Assembly (NCBI GenBank): GCA_029204225.1
Contig: CM055104.1
Location: 41,741,095-41,805,094, forward strand
Source of the DNA: Diphasiastrum complanatum
Lineage: Eukaryota; Streptophyta; Lycopodiopsida; Lycopodiales; Lycopodiaceae
DNA: 64,000 bases
Reading direction: 5' to 3'
Under the pieces are notes generated by a model. That model did not search any database, had not been told where the DNA came from, and saw nothing but the letters and a program-made list of their open reading frames with translations. The position numbers were made by a program, and so were the translations under genes. Below are positions 34,614 to 46,736 of this stretch, one piece after another; within the stretch, counting starts at the first letter, position 1, and each line of letters opens with the position of its first letter.

Positions 34614-36627
34614 ATAAAATCTGACGTCCTCATCATATGTCAGATTAAAGTAAAGGTGCCTCCCAATTAAAATTAACTATACATTTGATCTACTTTGGCA
34701 CAGTACTCAATTTACTGGCCACTTTTTATTAACATTGAAGCTGGCACACCACAAGTCGGAGGCTCAGCTCTTTGTACTGAAAAATTACATAGCTTGAAAA
34801 TATCACTTTGTCTGGGAAAAGCGTAGATTTTATATCGCTTATGTAAAATCCAAGAACCTTATTAACTGGTGACAGAGGCCTTTCTGTGAAATGTTCGCCC
34901 TTGTCGCTTCTGACTTTTGACTTTGAAACTCCTTTGAGCTCCTGATTTGTCCTTGATGCACTTTGTGTTGAGCTCCCTGAGCTCCAGATTTGATCAGTTC
35001 CGCACAGGTATCAAGGCTCTCTGAGCCAAAGGATTTATCATTTGATTGCCCACTTTATGGTCCACTTTGTGTCTTGTTGCTTTCGCACCTAGATTTCTCT
35101 CCTTGTCCCAGCCTGATCTTGATACTTTTCCTTCTTGGCTCTTTAAGGTAGGCAAAGATTGAGTACTTCGCAATGCACCTCTCACTTAGCTTGAAGTAGC
35201 TGTCTTTGAATCAGCCCAAATGTAACCATTGACCTCGTGGAGAGCCAAGGGGTCGCACCAGTTTGATCCGCATACAAACTATCTCTTCGCGTTTGTTTGA
35301 AGCACCATGTCTGTGTCGTGTAAAACTTGACTTTCACAATTCCATCACTGGTCAGTTGCCTCATAGTCAAAACAAGAAGTGTACATCTAGCTTGGCTTCA
35401 AGTAGTTCTCTTTGAATCAGACACATGCACCCAGAGTTTGCACTAGTTCGATTTCAGCACGAACTGTCCCTCAACATTCGTTCGAAGTACCAAGTCTCTC
35501 GTGCAAGACTCAACTTTCACAGTTCCTTCGTTGATCAGCTGCTTTACACATAGCACAAGTCAGCGTACTCATTATGTCTCCTCATCATTGTTGGTCCTGA
35601 GAAAGCCTATAACAAGCTTTCCTTTTCACAACAAAAACTTGTCAACTTATTAGGTCCAAAGTTTGCCAATCTCCTCGTGTGAGTATGGCTAGGTCACCTT
35701 GAAGTTGCCCATGTTTTGATCAGCTTTCATTCAAAATTTGCCCCAAGAGAGAGGTGCATGTGATAGTTTCCCTCCACTTATAAAATCAGCTGACCGGACT
35801 TAGAGTAGAGTTCTCAGACTAAAGCCTTTCCAGCACTTTGCTTTCCATCTGCTAGGATTATGGCTTGATCCAACTTGTTGCCAATCTCTGAAGAGGATCC
35901 TAGTCTTTTCCCCTTTGAGGAAAAACCCAACTGATACTGGATATCACCCATACTCAGTGAGTTTCAGTTCTGAAGGTAGCCATCCCAAATGAAGACCAAT
36001 TGCTCCATAGAAGATCTCCCTTGAAATTGCTCTTTCCAACTTTTGACTTCTTGCTTGCGTCCGATGGGCGTCATTGCAAATGAAACTAACCCAAAAAATA
36101 GGCTAACCATCCATCCTTTATAAACATCCAGTCGTTTTGTTTTCGTTCACGTGCGAGTACTTGAATTGCGAATCCGCCCCACAGATTCTGTAGTCCTCTT
36201 TGTTTGATGGTGTCAACCTTCAAAAGAAAGGTTCCTTCTCGAGCCATCAGCTCTTTGTATCACAAGAAATCATGCAAACCAGGCAAAGCACGAGTACTAA
36301 GACTCACCATGAATACATGCAAGCAAGACACTCAGGCAGGTTTACTAACAAGTAACAAAGACAAGGTCTCCCTTTGAGATAGTCCTACCAAAAGACCTTT
36401 GTCTACCCGCGCCCATACAGATCGATCACAGAATCAGCCCACAGAGAACACCCCTTCAACTATCTGTGCTTTCACCATTAAGCAGCACATTGCCTCAGTC
36501 ACGACCCACCAAATCTGGTCGATAGCCCTTATAGCTAAACGATCGGTAGCTATCCCGCACCGGCAGCTAACCACCCGTGCTTTACACCCGAATTCGAGCA
36601 GCATCTCTGTATCAATGGTTAACCCGT
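34600..36627 (-). other. RLX-F interior, copy 1, non-coding
   Basis: Collinear with 50204-52536 but lacks about 310 bp next to the middle LTR, including the primer site. Open frames here (for example 36399-36632 and 36434-36823) are not conserved in copy 2, so no gene is called. Confidence 0.75.
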
Positions 36628-37299
36628 TGTAGCGCAAGCATCCCAAAGAGAGCCGAGAACCACGACTTAGCCAGCCTTCAACTCTTGCCGTCCAAACCCA
36701 CTTGACATACCAGAAGCCAACTCGCCAACAACGATCAGAGACCAACATTGAGATCCAACCTGGCGCCATGCCAGATCGGGGTCCCGATGTGGGTGACTTC
36801 CCTCCAAGCAAGCCGCCCGACATACATCAAACTTAACCAACTCGAAGCTTCGTTACAAACGAGTAACATCCATTCCAAGCAAGCGGTCTGACTTACATCA
36901 GACTTAACCAACTAAAAGCTTCATCATGAGCGCTAGAAGCCAACCTGGCACCACGCTAGACTGGACAGCCATAAACAGGTAACTTCCACCCAAGCAAGCC
37001 ATCCAACTCAGCCGACAGGTTAGAGTCTGTTTCCCAAGAGCTTAACACATTCACGTTCATGCAAGGAACACTCAGAACCACAAGCCGTGACAGATATGGA
37101 GACAACCAGTTCCTGGACTGAATGGTCCTGACAGCATACTGCTGGTGCTACGGACCGAATGGTCCCGACGGCATACCGCTGATGTCCCAGGATATGACCC
37201 TCAGTTATGTGCCAAATCAAAAAGTTTGAAGCGGCCTTACAATTGGCGCTTTTACCGAACACTGAAACCCAGAAGGTAATCAGATTCAGTTTGAGAAAA
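36628..37299 (-). repeat. RLX-F middle LTR, left part
   Basis: Begins TGTAGCGCAAGCATCCC, matching the right LTR start at 52537, and ends AGTTTGAGAAAA where RLG-E is inserted. It resumes at 49731. Confidence 0.82.
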
Positions 37300-37945
37300 T
37301 GTAGTGGGTTTCTTTCCTTGCCTAACCTGAATCCAAGATCTAGTCAATCTAGCATCAAAGAGACGGAGTTAGTTGTCACGCGTAGGTTCATTCCCATGAG
37401 AGCGATAGTATAGTTCAACATGAATGGAGGATCTAACACTAACATCCATTAACACTAAGCATTAACACTACATCCATTAACCCTACTTCCATTAACCCTA
37501 AATCCACAACAATGATAGAAACTTACTCTTCTCTCTCTCCCTTTCTCTCTCACAAAAAGCATAAGAAATAGCAATCCCAATAATGATCAAATCCAACAAT
37601 TAGTAAAATCCAAAGAAAGCATGAGAAATGGAGGAAAAGAGAGGAAGAGCAAGGACATTCATCAATCCATTTCTAAAGAAAACCAATCTGCTTTATTGAA
37701 ATGAGGAAATGAACATGAGGAGCAATCAAAATTGGAGGGAAACCCAACTTTATTCACTAACTTGACATTTAGGCCCTGCGACATTAAAAGTCCCACAAAA
37801 AGGCCTAAAGACCTTTATTAACTTTTAACTAATCAATCAAATAACTATGTGATCATCGAGTTGGACTTACACAAGCAGGGTGCCAAATCTCTCTCACTTA
37901 TTAACTAGGGTTAGGGTTGCCTTGGGATCCGCAAACCCTCCAACA
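37300..37945 (-). repeat. 3' LTR of RLG-E (646 bp), internally deleted
   Basis: Left end TGTAGTGGGTTTC, right end AAACCCTCCAACA. Compared with the 5' LTR it lacks about 115 bp (the part from ACTCGAGTTGG to GTGTGGGAAC), which includes the TATA-like box. Confidence 0.9.
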
Positions 37946-37961
37946 GTATCCCCCACCAAAA
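37946..37961 (-). promoter_or_regulatory. Polypurine tract of RLG-E
   Basis: The minus strand reads TTTTGGTGGGGGATAC before the LTR start TGTTGGAGGG. Confidence 0.8.
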
Positions 37962-38847
37962 CTGGTGGCGGTCCCACGACACCTGCAATATGTAGTTATT
38001 GGGGACCTTTATTGGCTTCGCGCCGAATCTTAATTAAATGACTACACCTTCTCCATAAAGTCAAGGCGTGCAATATTGAAATCCAAATTATGCGACAAGA
38101 AACAACGGTGGGATCCGGCAATCCACTTGGAAGTTGTCCATGAGGTGAAGCGGGATTCCCAAGAGCCTCCCATCATAGCCGCACGGAAATACAATTGAGC
38201 AATCGACAGCTAATCTTTGATTTGCTCTTAGGCCATCGGCCTACTTGGATCAAATGCCAGGGTAGGAAGGCAATCGTCCCATTTGGTTGCCACTGACGTC
38301 AACAGAGTTAGATATTTTGAAAACATTGCCGATTGTCGCACCGTTGGATCCGGAGAGTGGACATACTCTCTCTGATATGCCTGTAAGGCCCGGTGGAAAT
38401 CCACTGAAATATTCCAGCTATAAGACTGGTGGATGATTGGTCAATTGGGCATATGGATGGTGATTTTATCCATAGCCAATCCCAAATCTTTCCATTTTTG
38501 TCTTCGCGGCATTGGCACGTAATAAGGATCTACCCGCAACTGGCGAGGGCTGCGACGTGACTCCTAATTGATTTTAGAGTTTTCTCAAAAACCGTGATTC
38601 TCCATGCCAGCTGCTCTTCCAGTGCTTGTATTTTGTCCAATTCTTTGCCGGCCTCGATCTCGGAGGTCTTAAATTTGAGAACCCATCCACCACGCGAGGA
38701 CTCATGTGGATGCTGCTTTAAGAAGGTCTGGATCTGGTCCTTGACGCTGATGGGCCTTCTGAATAAATGGCTTGTCCTTGATGAGGATGGACCCGCATGT
38801 ATTGCCGGTATAGTTGGTGGTTGATCTGCTAGATCTGGAGCTCCCCC
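37962..38847 (-). other. RLG-E 3' untranslated region
   Basis: About 890 bp between the extra ORF and the polypurine tract. No conserved frame or motif; the plus-strand open frame at 38594-38824 is not supported. Confidence 0.6.
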
Positions 38848-40985
38848 CTAGTCCATGCTCGAATCAACCCATGTATCCATCTCTACAACTTCTTGGCGTG
38901 AAGGGGAGAATTGCGGCATGACCGGGATGGGGATTTGTGGTCCGGCTTCCAACACTTGAGCGGCGGCTTTTTCATAGGCGTTGATGGTCTCTTTTGCCTT
39001 TGCCAACTCGGTTGAAGCTGTTCCTTTGAACCTATCAAAGCAGCCTTAAAATCCCTGAAGGGCCACTTTGTATGTTTTCACTTTCTTGAACAAATATGCA
39101 ATCTTCGTCGGTGTGACCGAATGATCGGGTATTTGTGTTTGCAGATATGCATCACGCTCAAGGGTGGTCGCATCCAATTCACCTTGAAGCCGTGTGCGAT
39201 CTTGTTCGGCCATTTGTAATTGCCCCTTCAGCAGCTGCACCTGATGCTTGGCATCTTGCACTGTCTTATCTACCTGATCATGTGCGGTTGTCAGGGAATT
39301 TTGCAGGGAGCTGATGTAGGTTTCCAAGCGATCAACTTGTTATTGGGCCAATGTCTTTTCGCTTCTAGCCTTTTCTTCATGTTGCTTGGCTACCTTCACC
39401 TCTCGATCCAGCTGGACAATTTTTTGGCCGATTAGAGTGTTTTCGGATCCTAAAACAGAGATCCTCTGTTCCATTTCTTTTTTTTTATCCAGCATAGATT
39501 GGATCACTTGCCCAAGGCTTGAAACTAACCCGAGAGCATCACCAGAATCGACAGTCGTGGAGGTGGCAGCAGCAGGAGACCCTGATGGTATTGTCCGTGG
39601 TAGGCGTGGAATAGGTGCCAAAGTCTCTTTTTTTTCAAAAATATCCTCGTCTTCAAACCCTTCAGGCACCTTGGCGTTGAACTGCTTTGGTGACTTGACA
39701 GTTGTGTCGACCCGAAGTGTGGCTGGGCTACCCTGTGTGGGTGGTTGCTGACTGGCATCTTCGACACCAACAGTAGCTTCATGGATATGCCCAAATCCTC
39801 TTCCAAGGGATTGGGGTTCAAAGGGTGCTGGGCTCTGGGGCATTTTAAATATTTCGGTGGCCCCAAAGGGGTAAGAATCATCGAACATATCCATGAAGAA
39901 CTGTGTATTGGGTGAGATTGCTTTGGTGTGCGAGGGTGAGGCGACCTGGGCAGCTGTGATGGGAATGGTAGGCCCAATGGTCACAGACTGTCCTTGTATG
40001 GGAACAGAGACGAGGAGAATGGGAAGTTTAGTGCAAACAGCAGCAGGGGGTGGAAGCGCAGCTGACGAGGTATGCCTAGTACGACGTCATGACGCGGAAG
40101 GCGAGTCAGGAATTACGATCTCGCTGCGTGGATGACGACGACTATGAGAACTTGAGGCCTGGTGAGATGACTCGGCTGGTGCTTGTTCGTAAACCGAAAG
40201 CACAGAATCCAGGTGGAAGCCACGGATTCGGTTTTCTAAGTGAGAAGCGGCTAAGAGGGACAATAGAGAGCCAACGGCGTGTGCTGCTTTGTATTGGCCT
40301 TAATAGCTTGCTTGAGCTCACCAGAAACAGTCTTGAACCAGTTATATGGTCCAAGAGGGGCTTTGGCCAACTTGATGTGGGACTCCACTATCCTGTGAAA
40401 GATTTGAGATGTGATGCGGTCTTTCCTGAGGTTGCCAACCATCAGAAAATGACTCAACAATTGGGCAGCGGCGTGGATGGAAGGCTCAGTGATGGCTTCC
40501 AGAAGGTAACCATCATTAGTCCAATGTAGATCATTGGTGTGGTCAATGTATGGCTTGATGGCCTGTTTGGCATGCTTGTGATTGGGTGAGGTGTGCGTAC
40601 CATATGAGATTCCTATAGCTGCAAGTGCGGCCTTAGTGATGTGCACCTTGTGTGTGGCTCCTTGGAACGTGATGTGAAACTTGGATTTCTCTTCCTTCCA
40701 CGTACTGAAGGCAAGAGTGATGAAATCCATATTGATGCATCCCGAAAAAGCTCTCTCATAAATACCCATTGCAGTAAGTAGAGGCTCCGCAAGGGTCATC
40801 CACTGAGTGACCATGCTTGTGCTAGGAAGACTCATGATGTCCATTGTAGATGGGACATCACGATGGATAGTATAGCGCGGAGACTGGGAAGTATCGGTAG
40901 AAGACATGATGATCAGAAAGGAATTATAACCGTGTGAGAATGTATCATAAGGCAATGCAAGAAATTTGGAAGGCTTTGGTCGCAA
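38848..40985 (-). pseudogene. Extra ORF downstream of RLG-E pol, coiled-coil protein of unknown function
   Basis: About 700 codons on the pol strand. The N-terminal part (40251-40985, possible inner start MSSTDTSQ at 40907) is a compact domain with IYERAFSGCINMDFITLAF and THKVHITKAALAAIGIS segments and no Cys/His knuckle. After one frameshift near 40251-40300, one frame runs to 38848 with only three stops (40087-40089, 39340-39342, 39046-39048). This part is Ser/Pro/Thr-rich, then a heptad-like coiled coil rich in Gln, Lys and Glu (about 39060-39480), then an acidic MDTWVDSSMD tail. I see no signal peptide or membrane segment, so an envelope role is not supported. It is in the place of the env-like ORF of Athila elements; I do not recognise the family. 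Confidence 0.78.
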
Positions 40986-41129
40986 GAAAAATTCACAAGA
41001 GCTTCGCTAGCACAAGTGAGGAATGAATCGAATTTGGTTCGTCCATTACATTGAATAGTAGTTGGACTGATCAGTTCTGAACAAAAATTTGCAGGCATGT
41101 ACAGTACTATAAAAATAGGCTATAAAAAT

Positions 41130-41480
41130 CTCGGCGAAGGTTTCTAGGGATCTGAACCTATCAGGCAAACATTTTACAGGGCTGGCAAAGGATGAACCTT
41201 CGCCCAAGAGAGTCCTTCGCCCATGTACTGTCATAAATGTTTTTTTCCACAATCTGAACCTATGGACAACCTAATTTCGACATTTTAAGATCATCTAGCA
41301 AGTCGGCGAAGGTTCATAATGATGTTATGATGCTCAACGAAGGTTCTCAAAATGGCATATCACTGAACATTTGCCTGACTCAAAAATTGAATTTTCTCTT
41401 GTCAGAAACCTTCGCCCACCTCAATTTAGATAAATCAAGGGTGGATGTACAGTGTGAGAGCTCAGCGAAGGTTTCTGATA
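41130..41480. repeat. GGCGAAGG motif cluster, pol-to-ORF spacer
   Basis: At least seven copies of (C)GGCGAAGGTTTCT or its complement AACCTTCGCC within 350 bp (about 41132, 41195, 41213, 41302, 41335, 41408 and 41463), in both orientations. The same motif crowds the 5' leader at 47993-48640. Confidence 0.85.
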
Positions 41481-41712
41481 CTGTATTGGCCAAATCAACC
41501 CAAAACAGTGGTTTTCTAAGTCATTTTCCATCAAAATATTGTGCTTATGTTTCCTTATGATGATGACTTCCTGCCTTTTGCTCATCAATATTTCCTTATT
41601 TTTTCTTTTGCTTTTTTTTTTTCAGCTGTCTTTTTCCAAAAAAAAAGCCAGCAAATTAAATACTGAAAACAAAAAATTGAAAACAAATAAAAATGAAAAA
41701 AATATATTGAGA

Positions 41713-43375
41713 TCAGGCTTGCTGAACTGGCGGAACAGGCTGCCGAAACTTGCGTAATCGGCTGTCATTTACTATAGTATCAAAATGTTTTCCATCAAAG
41801 TGCTCAAGAATTACTGCGCCATAGTTCAGGATTTCCTTCACTTAATACGGGCCTTCCTCAGTAAACTTCAACTTACCCTTGATCAGCTTGGTTTTGTACA
41901 TCAGTGCAAGATCTCCTGCTTCCAGATCTTTCTTATGCAATCGCCGATCGTGCCATGCCTTGCGGCGGGCTTTCTCTGCTGCTAAGGCATGAACTGCCAT
42001 CAATCGGGTTTCACATAATTTGTGCAATGCATCGTGGTGAAGTTGTAAAGACTGATCATCATTTAATCGTTCGGTTGCTGCTATGCGTAAAGATGGGATT
42101 AAAAATTCAATTGGCATAACAGCATCTTGACCATAAACCAGTTGAAAAGGTGTTTGATTTGTACTATTTTTGTAAGCAATTCTGAATGCCCATAATGTTG
42201 CATACAGTTTATGTTCCCAATCAGACCGACTCGCTTCAATTGTCTTTGTCATAATGGTGCAGAGAATCTTATTGGAAGATTTCTTGGCCATTCCCTCTGG
42301 GACAATAAGGAGTACTAAATCTGTGTATAACAAAAAAATCTTCCAGTAAACACTTTATTGTTTGATTAACAAAGTGTGTACCCCAATCACTGACAATTTC
42401 AATCGGACATCCAAATCTGATTATAATATTTTCATATAGAAACTTAGTTGTAGATTTCGCATCAGCTACTTTGACAGCTTTGGCTTCAACCCACTTGGTC
42501 ATATAATCAGTTGCGACGATAATGTAGCGAGCCTGAGATCCTTGAGCAGCAAGATGAATAGGACCAACATAATCCAGTCCCCTTTTTTCAAACGGTGCCT
42601 GCGATAAAACCGGATGTAAGGGTTCATAATTCTGTCGAGTAGGCCGTCGTGCTCGCTGGCAGACATCACATGTCTGAATAAAATTTTCTGTGTCCTTATG
42701 AAGCGTAGGCCACCAACAACCGGATTGCAAAAGTTTGTGAACAGTAATATCTATAGAGAAGTGTCCTCCACCCATGCCATCATGTGAAAACATGATTAGA
42801 TCTGGTACTTCATGCGGTAAAACACATCTTCGTAAAATATTATCTGATCCACGACGATACAATTGTCCTACAATTAATTGATAAGGTTGAGCCTTATGAA
42901 TCAATTGTCTTTTCTGTACTTTTGTCAAAGAGTCATTCGGTTGTCCTAACATCAAGTACTCAACAATATCTGCCGCCCATTCAGGTATTGCTTCAACATA
43001 GAACAACGCAGCATCTGGCAATTCATCATCCACTTCAGTATTAACTGGTGCGGATTCAATTCGTGAAACGTGATCGGCTAGATAATGTTGCTTCCTCTTT
43101 CTGACCACAATTCGAAAGTCAAATTCAGTCAATAATAATAACCATCTTGCAATACGTCCAGTATTACACGTCTTATTTACCAAGTAAAGTAACAGTTGAT
43201 GATCCGTATAAAATGCAAAGTGCGTTTCCATGAGATAGTGACAAAATTTCCTAACAGAAAAAATCATGGCTAGCGCTTCACGTTCTGTTGTTGAATAATT
43301 CTTCTCTGGATCTGTAAGCTGTCTGCTTGCAAATCGTATGGGATAATCCTTCTTATAGTCACCTGGCTGCGTCAA
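41713..43375 (-). pseudogene. RLG-E RNase H C-terminal part and integrase
   Basis: RNase H: TTEREALAMIFSVRKFCHYL (Glu), FYTDHQLLLYL (Asp) and a YLADHVSR end; the first Asp, VHTDASKYA, lies just upstream past a stop at about 43430. IN: zinc motif H-X-H-C-C in HDGMGGGHFS to FIQTCDVCQRARRP; catalytic LDYVGPI (Asp), IVSDWGTHF (Asp) and the PRGNGQ region, where a frameshift near 42300 breaks the Glu motif. The C-terminal part, 41842-42333, has WAFRIAYKNSTNQTPFQLVYG and ends with GDLALMYKTKL. A stop near 41840 precedes the last 40 codons to 41713. No chromodomain. Confidence 0.93.
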
Positions 43376-43540
43376 AACTGATCCAATGGCATATTTTGAG
43401 GCGTCCGTATGAACATGAAACTCGAATGTTCAATCTGGAGAACGCAGTATTGGTGCTGAAGATAATGCTTTTTTTAACTTTTCAAAGGCTTCTAACGCCT
43501 CTACTGTCCAAATAGGAACAATAGTTAATTTGTATATAGG

Positions 43541-44796
43541 TCATGCTAAATCCGCAAAGAAGATAATAAAAATTCGATAGCAATTTGCATGACCCATAAA
43601 CACATTAACTCCTCGAATTGTTGCTGGCGGTGGCAATTCCACAATAACTTTGATCTTAGAATAATCGGTGGCAATACCATGTCTTGATATCACATGTCCA
43701 AGCACCACTCCGTGGAAACCCATATCTGGCATTTTTCTAGATTTAGAGAAATCTGATATTTGCAGCATCTTTCAAAGACTTTCTCCAATCGATCCAGGTG
43801 GTCTGTATCTGTACTATGAACTCCCAAGTCATCCAAGTAAATTTCAAGGAATTTCTGCAGATAATCTTTAAAGGCAAATCGCATTACTCTTTGGAATGAA
43901 CTTGGTGCATTACAGAGTCCAAACGGCATTACTTTGTAAGCATAGGTGTCCCATTCTGTTGCAAAAGTAGTTTTGTGGCGATCGGCAGGTGCAATCTTAA
44001 CCTGGTTGTAACCACTAAATCCATTTAGGAAACTATAAGCTTTCGCTCCAGTAAGGCGATCCAAAATGCTTTCAGTAAAAGGTAACGGAAAGTGATCCTT
44101 CTGTGTCACTTTATTCAATGCTTTGAGATTCACACAGATTCGCAATTTCCCATTTTTCTTAGGAACAATGACAATCGGTGAAATCCATTCGGTATGCTCG
44201 ATCTCATAAATGAAATTGGCGTCAAGCAATCTCTGAAGTTAGTTCTTTATCAGATCTGCCACATTAGGATTACAGCGATAGAACTTTGTAACCTTTGGTA
44301 CTGCATTAGGTACTAAAGGTATGGTATGTTCAATGACTGATGTCGGGATACCCTTCAAATCTTGATAAGTCCATGCAAAACAATCTTGATACTTAATAAG
44401 TAACAAACGGAGTGCTTGATACTGTTCAGGAGTAAGTTGTGATCCCACTTGTACAATCTTTTCTGGTTCTCCTAGTTCTGAAAGATTCATTGGCTGCATC
44501 CTAGCTGGGCCATCATGAACCTCTTTAGATTTTGGCATGTGTTCTTCAGGTTCACGATGTGCTTTAGGTAACATGATAATCACATCATCCAGTGTATAAC
44601 GTTTAAAATGCTCTGGCATATCATGTTGGACTACATTTGCTTGTTCTTTTTCGAAAGGACTTGTCTTGGATCTTCGTTTAGTCTTATTAGCAGGAATTGA
44701 TCGTGGAGGTGATGACTTCCGGGATGATAAATCTTTCTTCTCAGGTGAAGACCCTAGACGATGATGTCTTGCTGGAGATCTGACTTGAAGAATCAT
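43541..44796 (-). pseudogene. RLG-E reverse transcriptase
   Basis: A linker with DCFAWTYQDLKGIP leads to the RT core: WISPIVIVPKKNGKLRICVN, FSGYNQVKIAPADRHKT, MPFGLCNAPSSFQRVM and the catalytic IYLDDLGVHS at about 43800-43830, intact. The thumb continues as HGVVLGHVISRHGIATDYSK and MGHANCYR after a frameshift near 43700. A stop at 44237-44239 splits the linker from the core. Synthesises cDNA from element RNA; broken here. Confidence 0.93.
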
Positions 44797-45232
44797 TCTT
44801 GACTTTTCCTTTGTCTTTATCCAATAGAGGTGGCACTTCCTTTAAATCAATCTTTTGAGAAAAATTTTCCCATTTCAGGACCGTATTATAATGTTTCTTT
44901 GCTTGTTTCTTCGTCATCGAACCTGTCATCCTGTCTCCCTTCAATATAACTGCTTTGGGCGATTTACTTGTTGGTTCATCAGGAACATTATGCACTTCAA
45001 ATCTGGTTGGATCCATATGATGTAGAATCTGTTCATCCGTAAATTCTGCCTTGCCATCATAAGTTAAGGCATGGCTCATTGGTATGAGATCATCATCAAT
45101 TGGATCTGGTATAGGTTCCGTTGATATCCAGGCTACATTCAGCACATTTAGTGGAAACGTGATTGGCGTATCCAAAGTTCGATCTAACAAGGAAATCTCG
45201 TTCATCTCTGATTGAATATCTTGTTGACACAT
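44741..45232 (-). pseudogene. RLG-E protease-RT linker
   Basis: Open stretch beginning near MCQQDIQSEMNEISLLD and running acidic then basic (KDKGKVKNDSSSQ) into the RT part, with a frameshift near 44760. No catalytic motif. Such long linkers are common between protease and RT in Athila/Tat-type elements. Confidence 0.75.
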
Positions 45233-45240
45233 ATATTCTG

Positions 45241-45766
45241 CTATACAATCAATTGTTGCAAGAGCTTTGTTCTAATTGACAGTATCCGTTTGAGAATCGT
45301 AGTGAACTCCCAATTTTTTCTCTGGCCGATCACAAGTGTGATCCATTGTTGATAAATCATCATCCGCTTTTTGAACCACTGGCTTGATAGTCCAAGTCGT
45401 AGGATCAATTTTAACTGCACGTTCACAATTTTCAAAAGTGATTTTGCTGGTACCCCAGTTATGAATTACTTGCGCAACTCGTAACCATGGACGTCCTAAG
45501 AGAACTCGGTAGACATTTGGTGCTTCTGGTAAGTCCATCATGACGAAAGTAATGACGAACTGTACTCCTGCAATCCTGACAGGTATATCTTCCACCATTC
45601 CTCGTGGACGAACCGTGGTCTGATCAGCTAGCTTAATAGCAAAAGTAGCAGGCTTAATCTTTGCAAGGCCCCATTTTGTACATAGCTTTGTAGAAATCAG
45701 GTTAACTCCTGAACCGCCGTCTATCACGGCTGCTTCTTTAGAAAATTGTCTATGTTGTATTGGCAA
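45241..45766 (-). pseudogene. RLG-E aspartic protease
   Basis: Active site VIDGGSGVNLIS at about 45700-45730, flap region and the C-terminal YRVLLGRPWLRVAQVIHNW landmark. D-G-G replaces D-S/T-G, as in RLG-1. The open frame ends at a stop near 45272 (Q-T-D-T-V-N-stop) and the linker resumes in the same direction. Otherwise the domain appears complete. Confidence 0.9.
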
Positions 45767-46650
45767 AGTGATATTCTTTTGTTCACTTTCCCAAGCTGTT
45801 CCAACATGTAGTACATCGTTAGATTCTTCAAATCCAGCACAAGAGCGGCTCCTGATGGTCTTCTGATTCTTCTTGAGCTAACTTTTGCGCTAAGACTTCT
45901 TTTGCTTTTGGCACCAACTTTAGGAGCTCTCCCAATGAAATATTGATCTTGCTAGACAAAATATTCATGAGTAATTCTGTATGCGGTGCTTCTGGTTCCG
46001 TCATCTTGAAGGGTTCTTCTTGATGATGTAATTGATCATTTATATCCATATGTAAATTTCTTAGAGGCTGCAATGGTGAAGACCGAACTTCAGCTGTTAC
46101 TTTAGCAGCTTCAAGTTTCTCTTCTTCTTGCAGATGCTTAATCCACTATCTCATATCTTGATATCTTCATTTTTCTACATTAAGATTTGGATAAACTTCT
46201 GATGTTGTTGGTGTATCGTTCAATGGTATAGAATCAGCAGGTACTGAATCCACTGCTAGTTCTTTTTCCTTTTGTGCTCTGGTGACCACCATCAAGGGTG
46301 CACTTGGTTTATTATGAGCTACCGATCCTTGCTTGATTGTTATCAAATTTACAGGTGCTGTAGCTAGTGGTGGCTTCGGTCTTGCTGGACAGTCTTTATA
46401 GCAATGCCCATATCCACAGTCACAAAATAATGGTAAGAATTTTTCTTTATTTGGGCATTCTGCAACTTTGTGATTTTCTCCACATGCAAAGCATCCAAGT
46501 GGTGCTCTGGCCCAATTTCTCGAGGCCTGTTGTTGAGCGGTAGCATAAATGGCATACTATTCTGAAGATCCACCTTCCTGCTCATTACCATAGCTCCATT
46601 GCTCAGCACTTCTGTAAGGTTCTGGTTCCATCAAATTGGCAGGAGGAGCG
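45767..46650 (-). pseudogene. RLG-E second knuckle pair and gag-protease linker
   Basis: In one frame near 46400-46510 it reads CFACGENHKVAECP, an intact CX2CX4HX4C, then CDCGYGHCYKDCP, a variant second knuckle; VVTRAQKEKEL follows. The open stretch 45828-46073 continues to the protease with a frameshift near 45830 and stops near 46150. RLG-1 has the same arrangement. Confidence 0.8.
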
Positions 46651-46736
46651 GAGTGCTTTGGTGGGGTAGGCAAGGCTAGACGCTCCGGGTATCCAAGAGT
46701 AGATTGTCGTAGTCTTGCTGTTGGATTGCCTCTATA

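Noticed and set aside
34387-34617. Gly/Ala-rich open frame (also 53565-53813)
   Set aside because: Produced by the GGCGCC-rich cluster of the RLX-F LTR; not conserved in the middle LTR.
36399-36823. Open frames in RLX-F interior (also 51977-52345 and 52479-53218)
   Set aside because: The two interior copies do not keep the same frame or ends, and no domain is visible.
38848-40985. Calling the extra ORF of RLG-E an envelope gene
   Set aside because: No signal peptide or membrane segment can be seen; only the position resembles env-like ORFs.
41130-41480. CRISPR-like reading of the GGCGAAGG repeats
   Set aside because: Irregular spacing, both orientations, no spacer-repeat pattern, plant retrotransposon context.
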